Program-made: the position numbers and the translations under genes
From: CAYHIN01 sp964356705
GTDB taxonomy: Bacteria > Patescibacteriota > Microgenomatia > CAZETR01 > Amesbacteraceae
DNA length: 35,906 nucleotides
Assembly (NCBI GenBank): GCA_964356705.1
Contig: CAYHIN010000005.1
Span: forward strand, 1-35,906
Reading direction: 5' to 3'
In this document: piece after piece, positions 7,493 to 15,191 of the stretch
Numbering within the stretch: the first letter of the stretch is position 1
How the letters are laid out: every line of letters starts with the position of its first letter
Notes under the pieces: model-generated
What the model was told of the DNA's origin: nothing
Seen by the model: only the letters and a program-made list of their open reading frames with translations
The model's database searches: none

Positions 7493-9730
7493 TTATATTT
7501 TAACCGATTTCAGTCTCAAAGAGTTGAGGACGACCGATACGCTACTCAGTCCCATAGCAGCTCCAGCGATAGCAGGATTTAGTAGTCCAAAAGCAGCCAG
7601 TGGAATCCCTACAATGTTATAGATAAAAGCCCAAAACAGATTTTGCTTGATCACTCTCATAGTAGATCTAGCCAGTTTTACCGCAGCCGGCAGTTTTGAG
7701 ATATGTCCACCCAAAAGAGTGATTCCCGCCGACTCAATTGCCACATCGGTCCCCGTTCCCATCGCCACTCCCACGTCAGCGGTAGCCAGAGCTGGAGCAT
7801 CATTTATCCCGTCTCCTACCATCGCCACCCGGTATCCCTCTTCTTGCAACTTTTTTATCTCGAGTGCTTTATCCCCCGGCAGCACTTCCGCGATCACTTT
7901 GTCTATCCCGACCAGATCAGCAATATATTTTGCCGTCCTCTTATTATCTCCCGTTAGCATTGCCACTTTTATTTTTAGTTTATGTAGACGGTCTACGGTT
8001 TCTTTAGCATCATCTTTGATAGTGTCCGCAATCCCCACATAACCCAGTATTTTCTTTTGAGTCATAAACACAACCGGCGTCTTTCCGAAAGAGACCATCT
8101 CGTCTATGATTTTTTCCTCAGTTCTAAGTCCCAGGTCCGAAACTAGTTTCAGGTTTCCAGCAAAATATTCTTCCTTCCCGATTACTCCTCGTAGACCCTT
8201 TCCTTCTATAGCCGAGAAATCTTTCACCTTTTGTAGTACCAATTTTTCTTTTTTTGCGCGGTCCACGACGGCTACCGCCAGCGGATGTTCAGACAACGCT
8301 TCCAGAGAAGCCAGTAGCTTCAAGAACTCTTTTTCCCCATCTTTTTCTATCGCCAAGATATCGATTACCTCAGGAGATCCTTTAGTGATTGTCCCGGTCT
8401 TGTCCATCACCACAAAATTTATTCCATCAAATTTTTCCAGACTTTCCGCATTTTTTATCAGTATTCCATTTTGCGCCGCCTTCCCCACTCCCACGATTAC
8501 AGCCGTAGGCGTAGCCAGCCCCATTGCACAAGGACACGCAATCACCAGAATTCCCACAAAAGATACTAGCCCCAAGACAGCGTTCCCAGTCAGGATCCAT
8601 ACCCCAAAAGTGATGACCGCCACGACCAGCACCACTGGCACAAATATTCCCGATACTAGGTCGGCAAGTTTCTCGATCGGAGCCTTTGACCCTTGCGCCT
8701 CTTCTACCATGCGGATGATCTGAGATAGCATCGTCTCCTCGCCCACTCGAGAAACCCTGATTTTTAGCGATCCATATTTATTAATAGTGGCTCCGATTAC
8801 AGAGTCCTCCGGCCCTTTATCTACCGGCATTGGTTCACCCGTTATCATGGACTCATCTATGGCAGATTTTCCTTCCATTATTACCCCATCCAGAGGTATC
8901 TTTCCTCCGGGTTTGACGAGGACCATCTCACCCACCTCGACACTATCTATTGGTACTTCCGTCTCGACCCCATCTCGTAAGACTATCGCATTTTTGGCTT
9001 GCAGTCCCAACAGTTTTTCTATTGCCTCACCTGTCTTCAGTTTTGACCTGGCTTCCAGATATTTACCTAGAGTGATAAATCCTATTACCACGATCGTCAC
9101 GTCATAATAATTTTGTTGAGTGTTCACAAGAGTTGATAACGATTCCTCAAAAGCCGTGACTACAAAACTGTACAAGTAGGCCACCGACGTCCCGATTCCC
9201 ACCAGTGTATCCATATTGGCGACTCTGTGTTTTACAAATCTTGCTACCCCTTTCAGATAAGGCAACCCTATTACGAATAGCGCGTATGTTGCGAGTATTG
9301 GTAGCAGGTGGTGAAAAAACTCCATCAGCATGTCTGGCATTTCCGGCCATAGTTTGAGTGGCTCGGCTCCTATTTCCCAGACCATGACCAGTACACTAAC
9401 CACGACCATTGGTATTACTATTTGTACGTGTTTTTTCAGCTTTGCCAACTCCAGCAGCTTTTGTTCCCGGACCGCGGTGTCCGACGACAATGGAGTCATC
9501 ATGTCGTGCCCTGCATGCATCGAGTTATCCATCATTTCATAACCCAAATCCGCAATCTCTTGGTTCATCTTTTCGACAGTTATTTTTTCCGGATCAAAGA
9601 CTAATTGTGCTTTTTCATTCCCATAGTTCACTTCACAAGACTCGACTCCAGGGAGTTTCCCCAACTTTTTTTGGATCACAGATGCGCACGATGCGCAGTG
9701 CATGCCTTTAATTGGTAGCGACAGCTTCAT
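7493..9730 (-). CDS. copA: Copper-exporting P-type ATPase CopA (P1B-1)
   Basis: I chose the ATG at 9730 (MKLSLPIKGMHC), the usual start just before the metal-binding domain; the longer frame to 9766 runs inside copZ. The protein is 745 residues. It has an N-terminal heavy-metal-associated domain with GMHCASC (residues 9-15) and a His/Met linker (NSMHAGHDMM). Then come the membrane CPC motif (ACPCAMGLATPTA), the phosphorylation site DKTGT, the SEHPLA motif and the hinge GDGINDAPAL. YN in the seventh and MxxSS (MGLSSVSVVLN) in the eighth membrane helix are the Cu(I)-type determinants. It pumps Cu(I) out of the cytoplasm. Its start overlaps the end of copZ by 23 bases, implying translational coupling. 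Confidence 0.95.
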   Translation of the reverse strand: MKLSLPIKGMHCASCASVIQKKLGKLPGVESCEVNYGNEKAQLVFDPEKITVEKMNQEIADLGYEMMDNSMHAGHDMMTPLSSDTAVREQKLLELAKLKKHVQIVIPMVVVSVLVMVWEIGAEPLKLWPEMPDMLMEFFHHLLPILATYALFVIGLPYLKGVARFVKHRVANMDTLVGIGTSVAYLYSFVVTAFEESLSTLVNTQQNYYDVTIVVIGFITLGKYLEARSKLKTGEAIEKLLGLQAKNAIVLRDGVETEVPIDSVEVGEMVLVKPGGKIPLDGVIMEGKSAIDESMITGEPMPVDKGPEDSVIGATINKYGSLKIRVSRVGEETMLSQIIRMVEEAQGSKAPIEKLADLVSGIFVPVVLVVAVITFGVWILTGNAVLGLVSFVGILVIACPCAMGLATPTAVIVGVGKAAQNGILIKNAESLEKFDGINFVVMDKTGTITKGSPEVIDILAIEKDGEKEFLKLLASLEALSEHPLAVAVVDRAKKEKLVLQKVKDFSAIEGKGLRGVIGKEEYFAGNLKLVSDLGLRTEEKIIDEMVSFGKTPVVFMTQKKILGYVGIADTIKDDAKETVDRLHKLKIKVAMLTGDNKRTAKYIADLVGIDKVIAEVLPGDKALEIKKLQEEGYRVAMVGDGINDAPALATADVGVAMGTGTDVAIESAGITLLGGHISKLPAAVKLARSTMRVIKQNLFWAFIYNIVGIPLAAFGLLNPAIAGAAMGLSSVSVVLNSLRLKSVKI

Positions 9731-9932
9731 ATCCCAATTTAGAAATAACCGTGGTAATTTTTTCAAAAGTTACTTTTTTTGGATCAAATTCGATTCTAGT
9801 AGTCTGCTTCACATAATCTGTTCTGGCCTCACATACCCCATCCAAATCCTCGAGGTCAAAATCGATGTTCATTGCACACGCCGTGCAGTGCATTCCATTT
9901 ACCTTCAGACAAATTGATTTATTAGATGACAT
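9708..9932 (-). CDS. copZ: Copper chaperone CopZ-like (heavy-metal-associated domain)
   Basis: A 74-residue stand-alone heavy-metal-associated domain. It has the metal loop GMHCTACAMNID (CxxC) and the usual beta-alpha-beta-beta-alpha-beta length. Such proteins bind Cu(I) in the cytoplasm and hand it to CopA or to the sensor. The segment DPKKVTFEKI resembles DPEKITVEKM in the CopA domain next door, so the two domains may derive from a local duplication. Its start overlaps the upstream fusion gene by 11 bases and its end overlaps copA by 23 bases. Confidence 0.9.
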   Translation of the reverse strand: MSSNKSICLKVNGMHCTACAMNIDFDLEDLDGVCEARTDYVKQTTRIEFDPKKVTFEKITTVISKLGYEAVATN

Positions 9933-10899
9933 TTATTTCTCCTCTATACATTCCCATGCTACACATAAAAGCAATTGTTCCTGGGGAGTCGGGTGTGATC
10001 GTTATTTCTTCAGATTTCCCCACTGGAACTATTTTTTGGATCCCAAATGCCGGTATCGTAAATGCTTGTATACACCCCGCTCCGTTTTTATTTACTAGTT
10101 TAAGTTTCACCTCAGTCCCCGCTTTCACATTTACGGTTCTAGGTTCGGTCACGTATCCCGCTCTATCAAAAAATATCGTCGCCTCTGTTACTACCTCCCC
10201 ACCACTTTCCTGGACGTTGTTTGTACTCAAAAGCGTCTCAATAGTATACGGACTACCCATCAGAGCCAAAGCTCCATTCAGGTTATATAGCGCCACCAAA
10301 AAGATGGCGACAGCAGCAATCTTGTTAAAGTTCAGCTTGCCAGATCCACTCATCTTTCGCGTCACATATCCCAAAGCAAAAAACAGCGGTGTCGTTCCTA
10401 GTATAAAAGTAAACATCACGAGTGCTCCATTCCAAGCAGCTCCCGTAGATATCGCATAAGCCATCATGGCTTGTGTTGCCCCACACGGGATCAGGACAGT
10501 AAATAGTCCCAGGAGTGCCGGACCAAATACCGATTTACTTCTAGACTGATTTTTTATTATTCGGGCCAAAAACCTCGGCGGCTGGATCACAAAATATCTA
10601 AATACTGGATGTACATCTAGTAGATTCAACGCCGTCCCCACCATAAAGATGACCGCCAGTATTTGTAAAGCAGATCTCGCAGTCAATGAGAACTGAAATG
10701 CCGATCCCAGTGTTCCTAGTATCACTCCCAAGATTGTATAAGCGATAAGTCTCGCCCCCAAAAATGACAATATGGATATCACGTGATCTCCTTCTTCATT
10801 TTGGGTGGATATCGATGAAGCGAGTAACCCTCCTTGCACCGCCAGACACGTCAACCCTCCCGCAAATAGTCCAGTCACAAATATCGCAAAGAGATCCAT
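9922..10899 (-). CDS. TauE/SafE (UreH-like) membrane protein fused to a cupredoxin-like domain
   Basis: The 325-residue protein has about 220 residues with six or seven membrane segments of the TauE/SafE-UreH type (ATGLFAGGLTCLAVQGG-like opening; FTVLIPCGATQAMMAYA core). These are followed by an outward-facing cupredoxin-like domain of about 90 residues. That domain carries VNVKAGTEVKLKLVNKNGAGC, quoted only as a landmark, and ends FMCSMGMYRGEI. Cys and Met in CSMGMYRG and the earlier GAGC are plausible copper ligands. This architecture is known from heavy-metal export operons. It probably handles copper on the outside or moves it across the membrane. Its ATG follows the csoR stop after one base (TGATATG), and it overlaps copZ by 11 bases. 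Confidence 0.85.
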   Translation of the reverse strand: MDLFAIFVTGLFAGGLTCLAVQGGLLASSISTQNEEGDHVISILSFLGARLIAYTILGVILGTLGSAFQFSLTARSALQILAVIFMVGTALNLLDVHPVFRYFVIQPPRFLARIIKNQSRSKSVFGPALLGLFTVLIPCGATQAMMAYAISTGAAWNGALVMFTFILGTTPLFFALGYVTRKMSGSGKLNFNKIAAVAIFLVALYNLNGALALMGSPYTIETLLSTNNVQESGGEVVTEATIFFDRAGYVTEPRTVNVKAGTEVKLKLVNKNGAGCIQAFTIPAFGIQKIVPVGKSEEITITPDSPGTIAFMCSMGMYRGEINVI

Positions 10900-10900
10900 A

Positions 10901-11176
10901 TCACGCGTCAGATTTTCTAAATATATTCATCACTTCCGCCACCGCTTGTGCCGTATCTCCTTCTTTTATCGCGTCAGCGACACATCCTTTCAGATGTTCT
11001 TCCAAGATCAAGTTGTCGATCTCTTTCAATGCTTTTTGCACTGCTTGAGATTGATGGATTACATTCACACAATACGCATCATCATCCACCATTTGTTGCA
11101 CTTTTTTCAGATGCCCCAAAGCGATCTTCAGCCTATGCGCGATTCTTTCTTTAGTGTCCTTCGGTCTGTATGCCAT
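10901..11176 (-). CDS. csoR: Copper-sensing repressor CsoR (DUF156 family)
   Basis: A 91-residue all-helical regulator of the CsoR/RcnR family. It has the DNA-binding helix HRLKIALGHLKKVQQMV and the Cu(I) ligand set Cys in DAYCVNV and His plus Cys in EEHLKGC (the C-H-C pattern of copper sensors; nickel sensors differ). It binds its operator when copper-free and releases it on binding Cu(I). It is the first gene of the copper unit. A near-perfect palindrome overlaps its start codon and a consensus promoter lies just upstream, so autoregulation is strongly suggested. Confidence 0.92.
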   Translation of the reverse strand: MAYRPKDTKERIAHRLKIALGHLKKVQQMVDDDAYCVNVIHQSQAVQKALKEIDNLILEEHLKGCVADAIKEGDTAQAVAEVMNIFRKSDA

Positions 11177-11195
11177 ATCCCCTGTGTGGGGATAT
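11175..11195 (-). promoter_or_regulatory. CsoR-like operator palindrome
   Basis: ATATCCCC, five bases, GGGGATAT: a perfect 8-base inverted repeat. Runs of C and G around a short centre flanked by AT are typical of CsoR operators. It overlaps the downstream edge of the -10 box and the csoR start codon, so bound repressor would block transcription start. Confidence 0.8.
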
Positions 11196-11222
11196 ACTAA
11201 GTTTAAAAATCAATATTGTCAA
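11194..11222 (-). promoter_or_regulatory. Promoter of the csoR-copA unit
   Basis: On the minus strand a perfect -35 TTGACA (11222-11217), a 17-base spacer and TAGTAT as -10 (11199-11194). Transcription would begin around 11187, inside the CsoR-like palindrome and about ten bases before the ATG, giving a very short leader without a usable ribosome binding site. Confidence 0.8.
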
Positions 11223-11233
11223 TACTCGTTGCC

Positions 11234-11262
11234 TTGACAACCATTTTACACTTTGCCATGAT
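11234..11262 (+). promoter_or_regulatory. Promoter of the DUF1761 gene, divergent from csoR
   Basis: TTGACA (11234-11239), 17 bases, CATGAT (11257-11262). The predicted start of transcription falls at or beside the ATG at 11270, so the mRNA would be leaderless. The -10 match is moderate (four of six). Confidence 0.55.
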
Positions 11263-11269
11263 CATTCAT

Positions 11270-11692
11270 ATGGTCCCTGTAAACTACCTCGCAGTTTTGG
11301 CTTGTGCTGTCCTCTCCATGATAATAGGCTCTATCTGGTACGGCCCACTCTTTGGCAAACCCTGGATGAAGCTCATGGGCATGACAAAAGAGAGCATGAA
11401 GGGTTTCAAGAGTTCCGATATGGCCAGACTCTACGGCATCCAGTTACTAGGCTCCCTCGTCATGGCCTTTGTTCTTTCCCACACCATCGTCTTTGCCATG
11501 TCATATTTGGATACATCTGGTGTTTCCGCCGGTCTTCAGACTGGTTTTTGGAACTGGTTGGGTTTTGTCGCTCCCGTTACACTCACCTCAGTTCTATGGG
11601 AGGGCAAGTCCTGGAATCTCTGGCTTCTCAACAATGCCTACTATCTAGTTCTCCTCTCCTCCATGGGCATCGTCCTCGCCCTCTGGATCTAA
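11270..11692 (+). CDS. DUF1761 membrane protein
   Basis: I chose the ATG at 11270 (MVPVNYLAVLACAVLSMIIG) because family members start with VNYLAVL; an in-frame ATG at 11258 is also possible. The 140-residue protein has the family pattern IGSIWYGPLFGKPWMKLMGM near the N-terminus and about four membrane segments. It ends in SMGIVLALWI. DUF1761 proteins are small integral membrane proteins of unknown function. It is divergent from csoR with only about 90 bases between the two starts, so the copper operator might influence both; that is inference. Confidence 0.85.
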   Translation: MVPVNYLAVLACAVLSMIIGSIWYGPLFGKPWMKLMGMTKESMKGFKSSDMARLYGIQLLGSLVMAFVLSHTIVFAMSYLDTSGVSAGLQTGFWNWLGFVAPVTLTSVLWEGKSWNLWLLNNAYYLVLLSSMGIVLALWI

Positions 11693-11694
11693 AT

Positions 11695-11844
11695 ATGATC
11701 AAATCCAAGTGGACCATCTTTGGCCAAAAAGGCCAGCTGAAAAAAACTTACAAAACCATGGGTGAGCTGCAGACCAGAGTAAATCAACTAGAAGAAGAAA
11801 ATGCGACCCTCAAGGATCAAATGCGCCCGCTCGCCTCAGCCTAA
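11695..11844 (+). CDS. Short coiled-coil protein, unknown
   Basis: A 49-residue frame begins with ATG two bases after the DUF1761 stop. It has a basic first half (MIKSKWTIFGQKGQLKKTYK) and a heptad-like acidic second half (LQTRVNQLEEENATLKDQM) that predicts a dimeric coiled coil. It is probably co-transcribed with the DUF1761 gene. Its last four bases overlap the convergent DUF1801 gene. No family is recognised. Confidence 0.5.
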   Translation: MIKSKWTIFGQKGQLKKTYKTMGELQTRVNQLEEENATLKDQMRPLASA

Positions 11845-12263
11845 GTCAGTTTTCTCTTCGCCTCCAGATAGGCTGACTCAATTAGTTTTTTCAGTACATC
11901 CATATCCACATCCGTAAGCTTACTTATATATAGGCAAGATCCAGAACTCGTTTTATGTTTACCAAGTTTACTCAACACATCTTTATGTCCCTCAAATCCG
12001 CTCATCAGATACAGCGTCAGATTCTGTTTGCGCGGTGAGAATCCCACTAGTGGCCAGTCCCCCTCTTGGGTACTTCGCTCAGATTTGTAGTGATACATCC
12101 CATATCCCACGATACTCGTCCCCCACATTTTTCCTTTCTCACCAGTTATTTTTTCAAACAATTTTAGAAGCTCAAATCCATCTTTTTTCTTGGATTCAGG
12201 TTCAATAGTTTCCAAAAACTCTTTTGGATCCTGATCAGTCAATTTTGTTTTCAGCTCCGCCAC
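11841..12263 (-). CDS. DUF1801 (YdhG-like) protein
   Basis: 140 residues. The family landmarks are WGTSIVGYGMYHYKSERSTQ, WPLVGFSPRKQNLTLYLMSG and KLGKHKTSSGSCLYISKL (the conserved GKxxxGxxCLYxxxL). The fold is a small cytoplasmic alpha/beta domain of unknown biochemical role, common as single genes in many bacteria. The next gene on the same strand lies 4 bases upstream, so they are probably co-transcribed. Confidence 0.85.
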   Translation of the reverse strand: MAELKTKLTDQDPKEFLETIEPESKKKDGFELLKLFEKITGEKGKMWGTSIVGYGMYHYKSERSTQEGDWPLVGFSPRKQNLTLYLMSGFEGHKDVLSKLGKHKTSSGSCLYISKLTDVDMDVLKKLIESAYLEAKRKLT

Positions 12264-12267
12264 TTCC

Positions 12268-12567
12268 TCATCTCCACACCAGCATTAAAAGCATGGCTGT
12301 GAAAGTAATAACAGCAAATACTCCCACCGTATGCAAAAACAGTTTTACTCCTTCTTTCTTTTTGCCTTCAAAATACAGCATCCCCGGTTGGTACAAAAAC
12401 AGATATCCCATGACAGAGGCAGACAATGTCAGCATAGATAGGGCGAATATTGGGGCCATTATCGTATCATCCGGTTTTGCAAACTTGGTGATCGTCTGCA
12501 TTACGACTGCCACCGCAATCACATACGCCTCCACCAATACCGCATTCTTCACCGCATCCCTACTCAC
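12268..12567 (-). CDS. Small three-helix membrane protein, unknown
   Basis: 99 residues with three predicted membrane helices (AYVIAVAVVMQTI, PIFALSMLTLSASVMGYLFL, TVGVFAVITFTAMLLMLVW) and a short charged loop (EGKKKEGVK) between the second and third. I do not recognise the family. It precedes the DUF1801 gene by 4 bases. Confidence 0.6.
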   Translation of the reverse strand: MSRDAVKNAVLVEAYVIAVAVVMQTITKFAKPDDTIMAPIFALSMLTLSASVMGYLFLYQPGMLYFEGKKKEGVKLFLHTVGVFAVITFTAMLLMLVWR

Positions 12568-12586
12568 GCCTAAACTATATCACAAA

Positions 12587-12841
12587 TCACTTATCAGTCC
12601 TGTGTGGACACCCGATCCAGCAGCACGGTCTCCTCTTCCCTTTTTTCAGATCCACTTTCACTCTTTCCACATGTTGTTTTCTGGTCTCTTCTTTTTTGAC
12701 AAAAGTCACCCAGCATATCCACTCATTGCGCGCCAACGGCGTCAGACTCTCCCAAGCGGCAAGCACTTTTGCATCAGAGAAAATCTCTCTTAGGTCTGCC
12801 GGCACCTGATGTACTACTCCTCCCATCACAGTCTTAGCCAT
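12587..12841 (-). CDS. YdeI/OmpD-associated family small protein
   Basis: 84 residues covering the typical C-terminal motif of this family: VPADLREIF, then LTPLARNEWICWVTFVKKEE, then GKRRPCCWIGCPHR. The Cys/His-rich end (CCWIGCPH) could bind a metal. The family is cytoplasmic and of unknown reaction. The length is about that of the short stand-alone members, so it is not obviously truncated. Confidence 0.8.
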   Translation of the reverse strand: MAKTVMGGVVHQVPADLREIFSDAKVLAAWESLTPLARNEWICWVTFVKKEETRKQHVERVKVDLKKGKRRPCCWIGCPHRTDK

Positions 12842-12875
12842 AGGACTATTTTATCAAAAAAAATACTACTCAGTT

Positions 12876-14075
12876 TTACCGTGTATACAAAACTGCCTTT
12901 TTTGTAAATCCTGAGACTTCACCACATTCAGATCCAGAAAATACCTCCATTTTTAGCATTCCCATTTCTACCAGTTGATACATCACACATCCTACTGGTG
13001 AATACAGTTTTACTTTTAGATCCTTTGCCAGACTCATTCCATCCCATCTCTCTCCATCGCTTTTCAGATATCCATATTCAAAAAGTGTATATTTCACGAT
13101 TCCATCACCCGGTCCCACTACTTTCGGATCCAGATTATTGTCCCCTATTGCCAGCTGTCGAAATTTCCCCCCAAAGTTTCCAAACGAAGCTATGTATACC
13201 GCAGGATCAATATGATTTGGCACGATTGCCAAATGTGTCTGTGAATACCCATCCATTTTTTGACTCTTTGTTCCCCGGTATCCCTCAGTCCCTTCCAAAA
13301 ACCAGTTTCCAATTAGTTTTCCATCGATGTCATAGTCTATCTTGCCACTAACAGGATGTACCGTTCGTATATATTTAGACACAGCCAATTGTTTCAGTTC
13401 CTCCGTATAGTATTCCAATGGATCCACAGTATGTATTTTCCATCTCTCTTCCTTATAGCTCTCCGAATTTACAAACCCTGGCAGCACCACCTCGGTATCC
13501 CATACGGCAAAATCCAGTGTTTGTCCCCCAATTCGCCCGATTAGTTGCCCCGCTTTTACGGGGATATTCACACTTCGATTTGACCTTCCTTGTTTTACCT
13601 CTCCCGCCGCTTTCAAAATTTCCTCAGACAAGCTCGTGACTAAGTCATAATAATAAAACACTCGACAGCTCATCGAAAAAACCAATCGGTATTCTGTATA
13701 TTCAGGTTTTACTCGTGGTTCAATACTTACGAGTCTTGCGTCAGCCATGGCATACACTTCATATTTGTCTCGTGGTGAACGAAAAACCGTAGGCGAAAAA
13801 TACTGGTGATCTATCGGAGTCACATGATCGCCCACTACTAGTCCATACGGGATAATCATTGAAAAATCCTCATATTGCATTGGCAAATGAGTCAGCTTTA
13901 GTTTCTCCATTCCCTCACACTTCCCACCACTCAATTCCTTTCCTTTTGTCTCCGCCTCACTGCTCCCAGAGCTTATCATTTCCGAAATTTTAGTAACCGG
14001 ACTTTTGCCTGCGTACACTACTACTCCCATAATCACGAGTACTACTACTATTACTCCGATTACGATCCTACCCAT
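12876..14075 (-). CDS. Membrane-anchored protein with degenerate M23-like domain
   Basis: The 399-residue protein begins with one membrane helix (IVIGVIVVVLVIMGVVVYAG) followed by a Ser/Glu linker, so the rest lies outside the membrane. Residues of about 70-215 have the order of a lysostaphin-type M23 beta-sandwich: PYGLVVGDHVTPIDHQYF, YEVYAMADARLVSIE, VPVKAGQLIGRIGGQTLDFAVWD. The metal ligands of active M23 peptidases (HxxxD and HxH) are not complete, so it is probably a non-catalytic wall- or surface-binding relative. The C-terminal 180 residues are unrecognised and contain two late Cys (VGCVMY, SECGEV). The assignment rests on pattern, not on a clear motif. Confidence 0.5.
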   Translation of the reverse strand: MGRIVIGVIVVVLVIMGVVVYAGKSPVTKISEMISSGSSEAETKGKELSGGKCEGMEKLKLTHLPMQYEDFSMIIPYGLVVGDHVTPIDHQYFSPTVFRSPRDKYEVYAMADARLVSIEPRVKPEYTEYRLVFSMSCRVFYYYDLVTSLSEEILKAAGEVKQGRSNRSVNIPVKAGQLIGRIGGQTLDFAVWDTEVVLPGFVNSESYKEERWKIHTVDPLEYYTEELKQLAVSKYIRTVHPVSGKIDYDIDGKLIGNWFLEGTEGYRGTKSQKMDGYSQTHLAIVPNHIDPAVYIASFGNFGGKFRQLAIGDNNLDPKVVGPGDGIVKYTLFEYGYLKSDGERWDGMSLAKDLKVKLYSPVGCVMYQLVEMGMLKMEVFSGSECGEVSGFTKKAVLYTR

Positions 14076-14100
14076 ACAAACTAGTTTACCTCATTTGCTA

Positions 14101-14457
14101 TCATTCCAGACGTAGAATTTTCTCCATAGTCCTACCTTTCGCCAGCTCATCAATCAGTTTATCCAGATATCGCACCTCTCGCATCAGGGGATCTGTTATC
14201 TCTTCTATTCTCACCCCACAAATTACTCCCTTTATCTGTTTTCGCGCCGGATTAAGCTTGGGCGCCTTTGCAAAAAAAGTTTCAAAGTCTGTTTCTTTTT
14301 CCAGTTGCATCTCCAGCTCATTCTGAGAGTATCCCGTCAACCAGCGAATAATCTCGTCTACTTCTTCTTTCGTTCGTCCTTTCCTCTCGACTTTAGCAAT
14401 ATACAAAGGGTACACCCTCGCCACAGTCATCTTATAGATCCGGTCATTATTCTTCAT
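14101..14457 (-). CDS. DUF2200 protein
   Basis: 118 residues with the family signature YKMTVARVYPLYIAKVERKG, RTKEEVDEIIRWLTGYSQ and PKLNPARKQIKGVICGVR, IEEITDPLMREVRYLDKLIDELAKGR being the closing helix. DUF2200 proteins are small cytoplasmic proteins of unknown function, found as single genes. The length matches full members. A set of hairpins lies upstream of its start (14482-14566). Confidence 0.88.
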   Translation of the reverse strand: MKNNDRIYKMTVARVYPLYIAKVERKGRTKEEVDEIIRWLTGYSQNELEMQLEKETDFETFFAKAPKLNPARKQIKGVICGVRIEEITDPLMREVRYLDKLIDELAKGRTMEKILRLE

Positions 14458-14481
14458 ATCCTTTTATTGCGACGCGTAATA

Positions 14482-14566
14482 CTCCGATCGTCAAATCGTG
14501 AGATGAAGCGTCAAGTTCGGACGAAGTCCGACAGCTTAAAATACCCCGACCGTCAGGTCGTGGGTA
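14482..14566. repeat. Three hairpins, two of them related copies with compensatory changes
   Basis: Copy 1 at 14482-14502 is CTC-CGATC-GTCA-AATCG-T-GAG. Copy 2 at 14542-14566 has TACCC-CGACC (14542-14551), loop GTCA and GGTCG-T-GGGTA (14556-14566). Between them TCGGAC-GAA-GTCCGA (14517-14531) forms a third perfect hairpin. The two copies keep the GTCA loop and a bulged T while several stem pairs change on both sides. They lie between the stop of the reductase gene and the start of the DUF2200 gene. Confidence 0.65.
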
Positions 14567-14568
14567 GT

Positions 14569-15162
14569 TTATTCCATTGATCCAGTCTTAACTTCCCCAT
14601 CTCGATGATAGTTAGCAAAGATCACTCCGCTTGGGGTAATGTTTGATTCAACTAGTTTAAACGAAGCAGGGATCGTCCCTTTCTCAAACAACCGTTTTCC
14701 AGCGCCAAGTGTAACAGGAAATATTTTCAGCCAAAATTCATCTATCAAATCAAATTCCATTAATGTCTGAGCAAGATTACCACTTCCATATACTTGTAGA
14801 TCGGGGCCATTTGAGTTCTTCAGCTTTTTTAATTCAGAGTTATCTTTTAGAACGACCGTGTTTTCCCAAGTGGGGTTTATTAAAGTTGTCGAGGCAACGT
14901 ATTTTGTGATTTTATTTACCTGGGGCCACACTTCAATGTGCTGCGGCCAATATCCCGCCCAGATGTCATAGGTTTTACGTCCCAGAAGCAGATCATATTC
15001 CCCGTTCATCTGCTTATCCATTTCTTTCCCCGACTCTTCATCGAAATAAGGAGCGGTCCACCCGCCGTATTCAAAGTCCCCCGAAGTGTCTTCCTCAGGT
15101 CCGCCGGGCGCCTGTATCACACCATCCAGAGTTATAAATTCAAGGACAATAATCTTTCTCAT
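14569..15162 (-). CDS. RibD C-terminal/dihydrofolate reductase-like protein
   Basis: 197 residues with the family layout: MRKIIVLEFITLDGVIQAPGG (quoted to position only), GEYDLLLGRKTYDIWAGYWP, KYVASTTL, LQVYGSGNLAQTLMEFDLIDE and FPVTLGAGKRLFEKG. These are NADPH-dependent reductases related to RibD and DHFR, usually of unknown substrate when outside riboflavin operons. No riboflavin genes are nearby, so it is likely a stand-alone reductase. It is complete at both ends. Confidence 0.88.
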   Translation of the reverse strand: MRKIIVLEFITLDGVIQAPGGPEEDTSGDFEYGGWTAPYFDEESGKEMDKQMNGEYDLLLGRKTYDIWAGYWPQHIEVWPQVNKITKYVASTTLINPTWENTVVLKDNSELKKLKNSNGPDLQVYGSGNLAQTLMEFDLIDEFWLKIFPVTLGAGKRLFEKGTIPASFKLVESNITPSGVIFANYHRDGEVKTGSME

Positions 15163-15191
15163 GTGGCTAGTGTAGCATGAGGATAATTTGT

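Noticed and set aside
11170..11844. One long plus-strand gene covering DUF1761 and the coiled-coil frame
   Set aside because: The upstream part is an out-of-frame reading of the DUF1761 gene, which has a clear family match in another frame. Only the last 49 codons look real.
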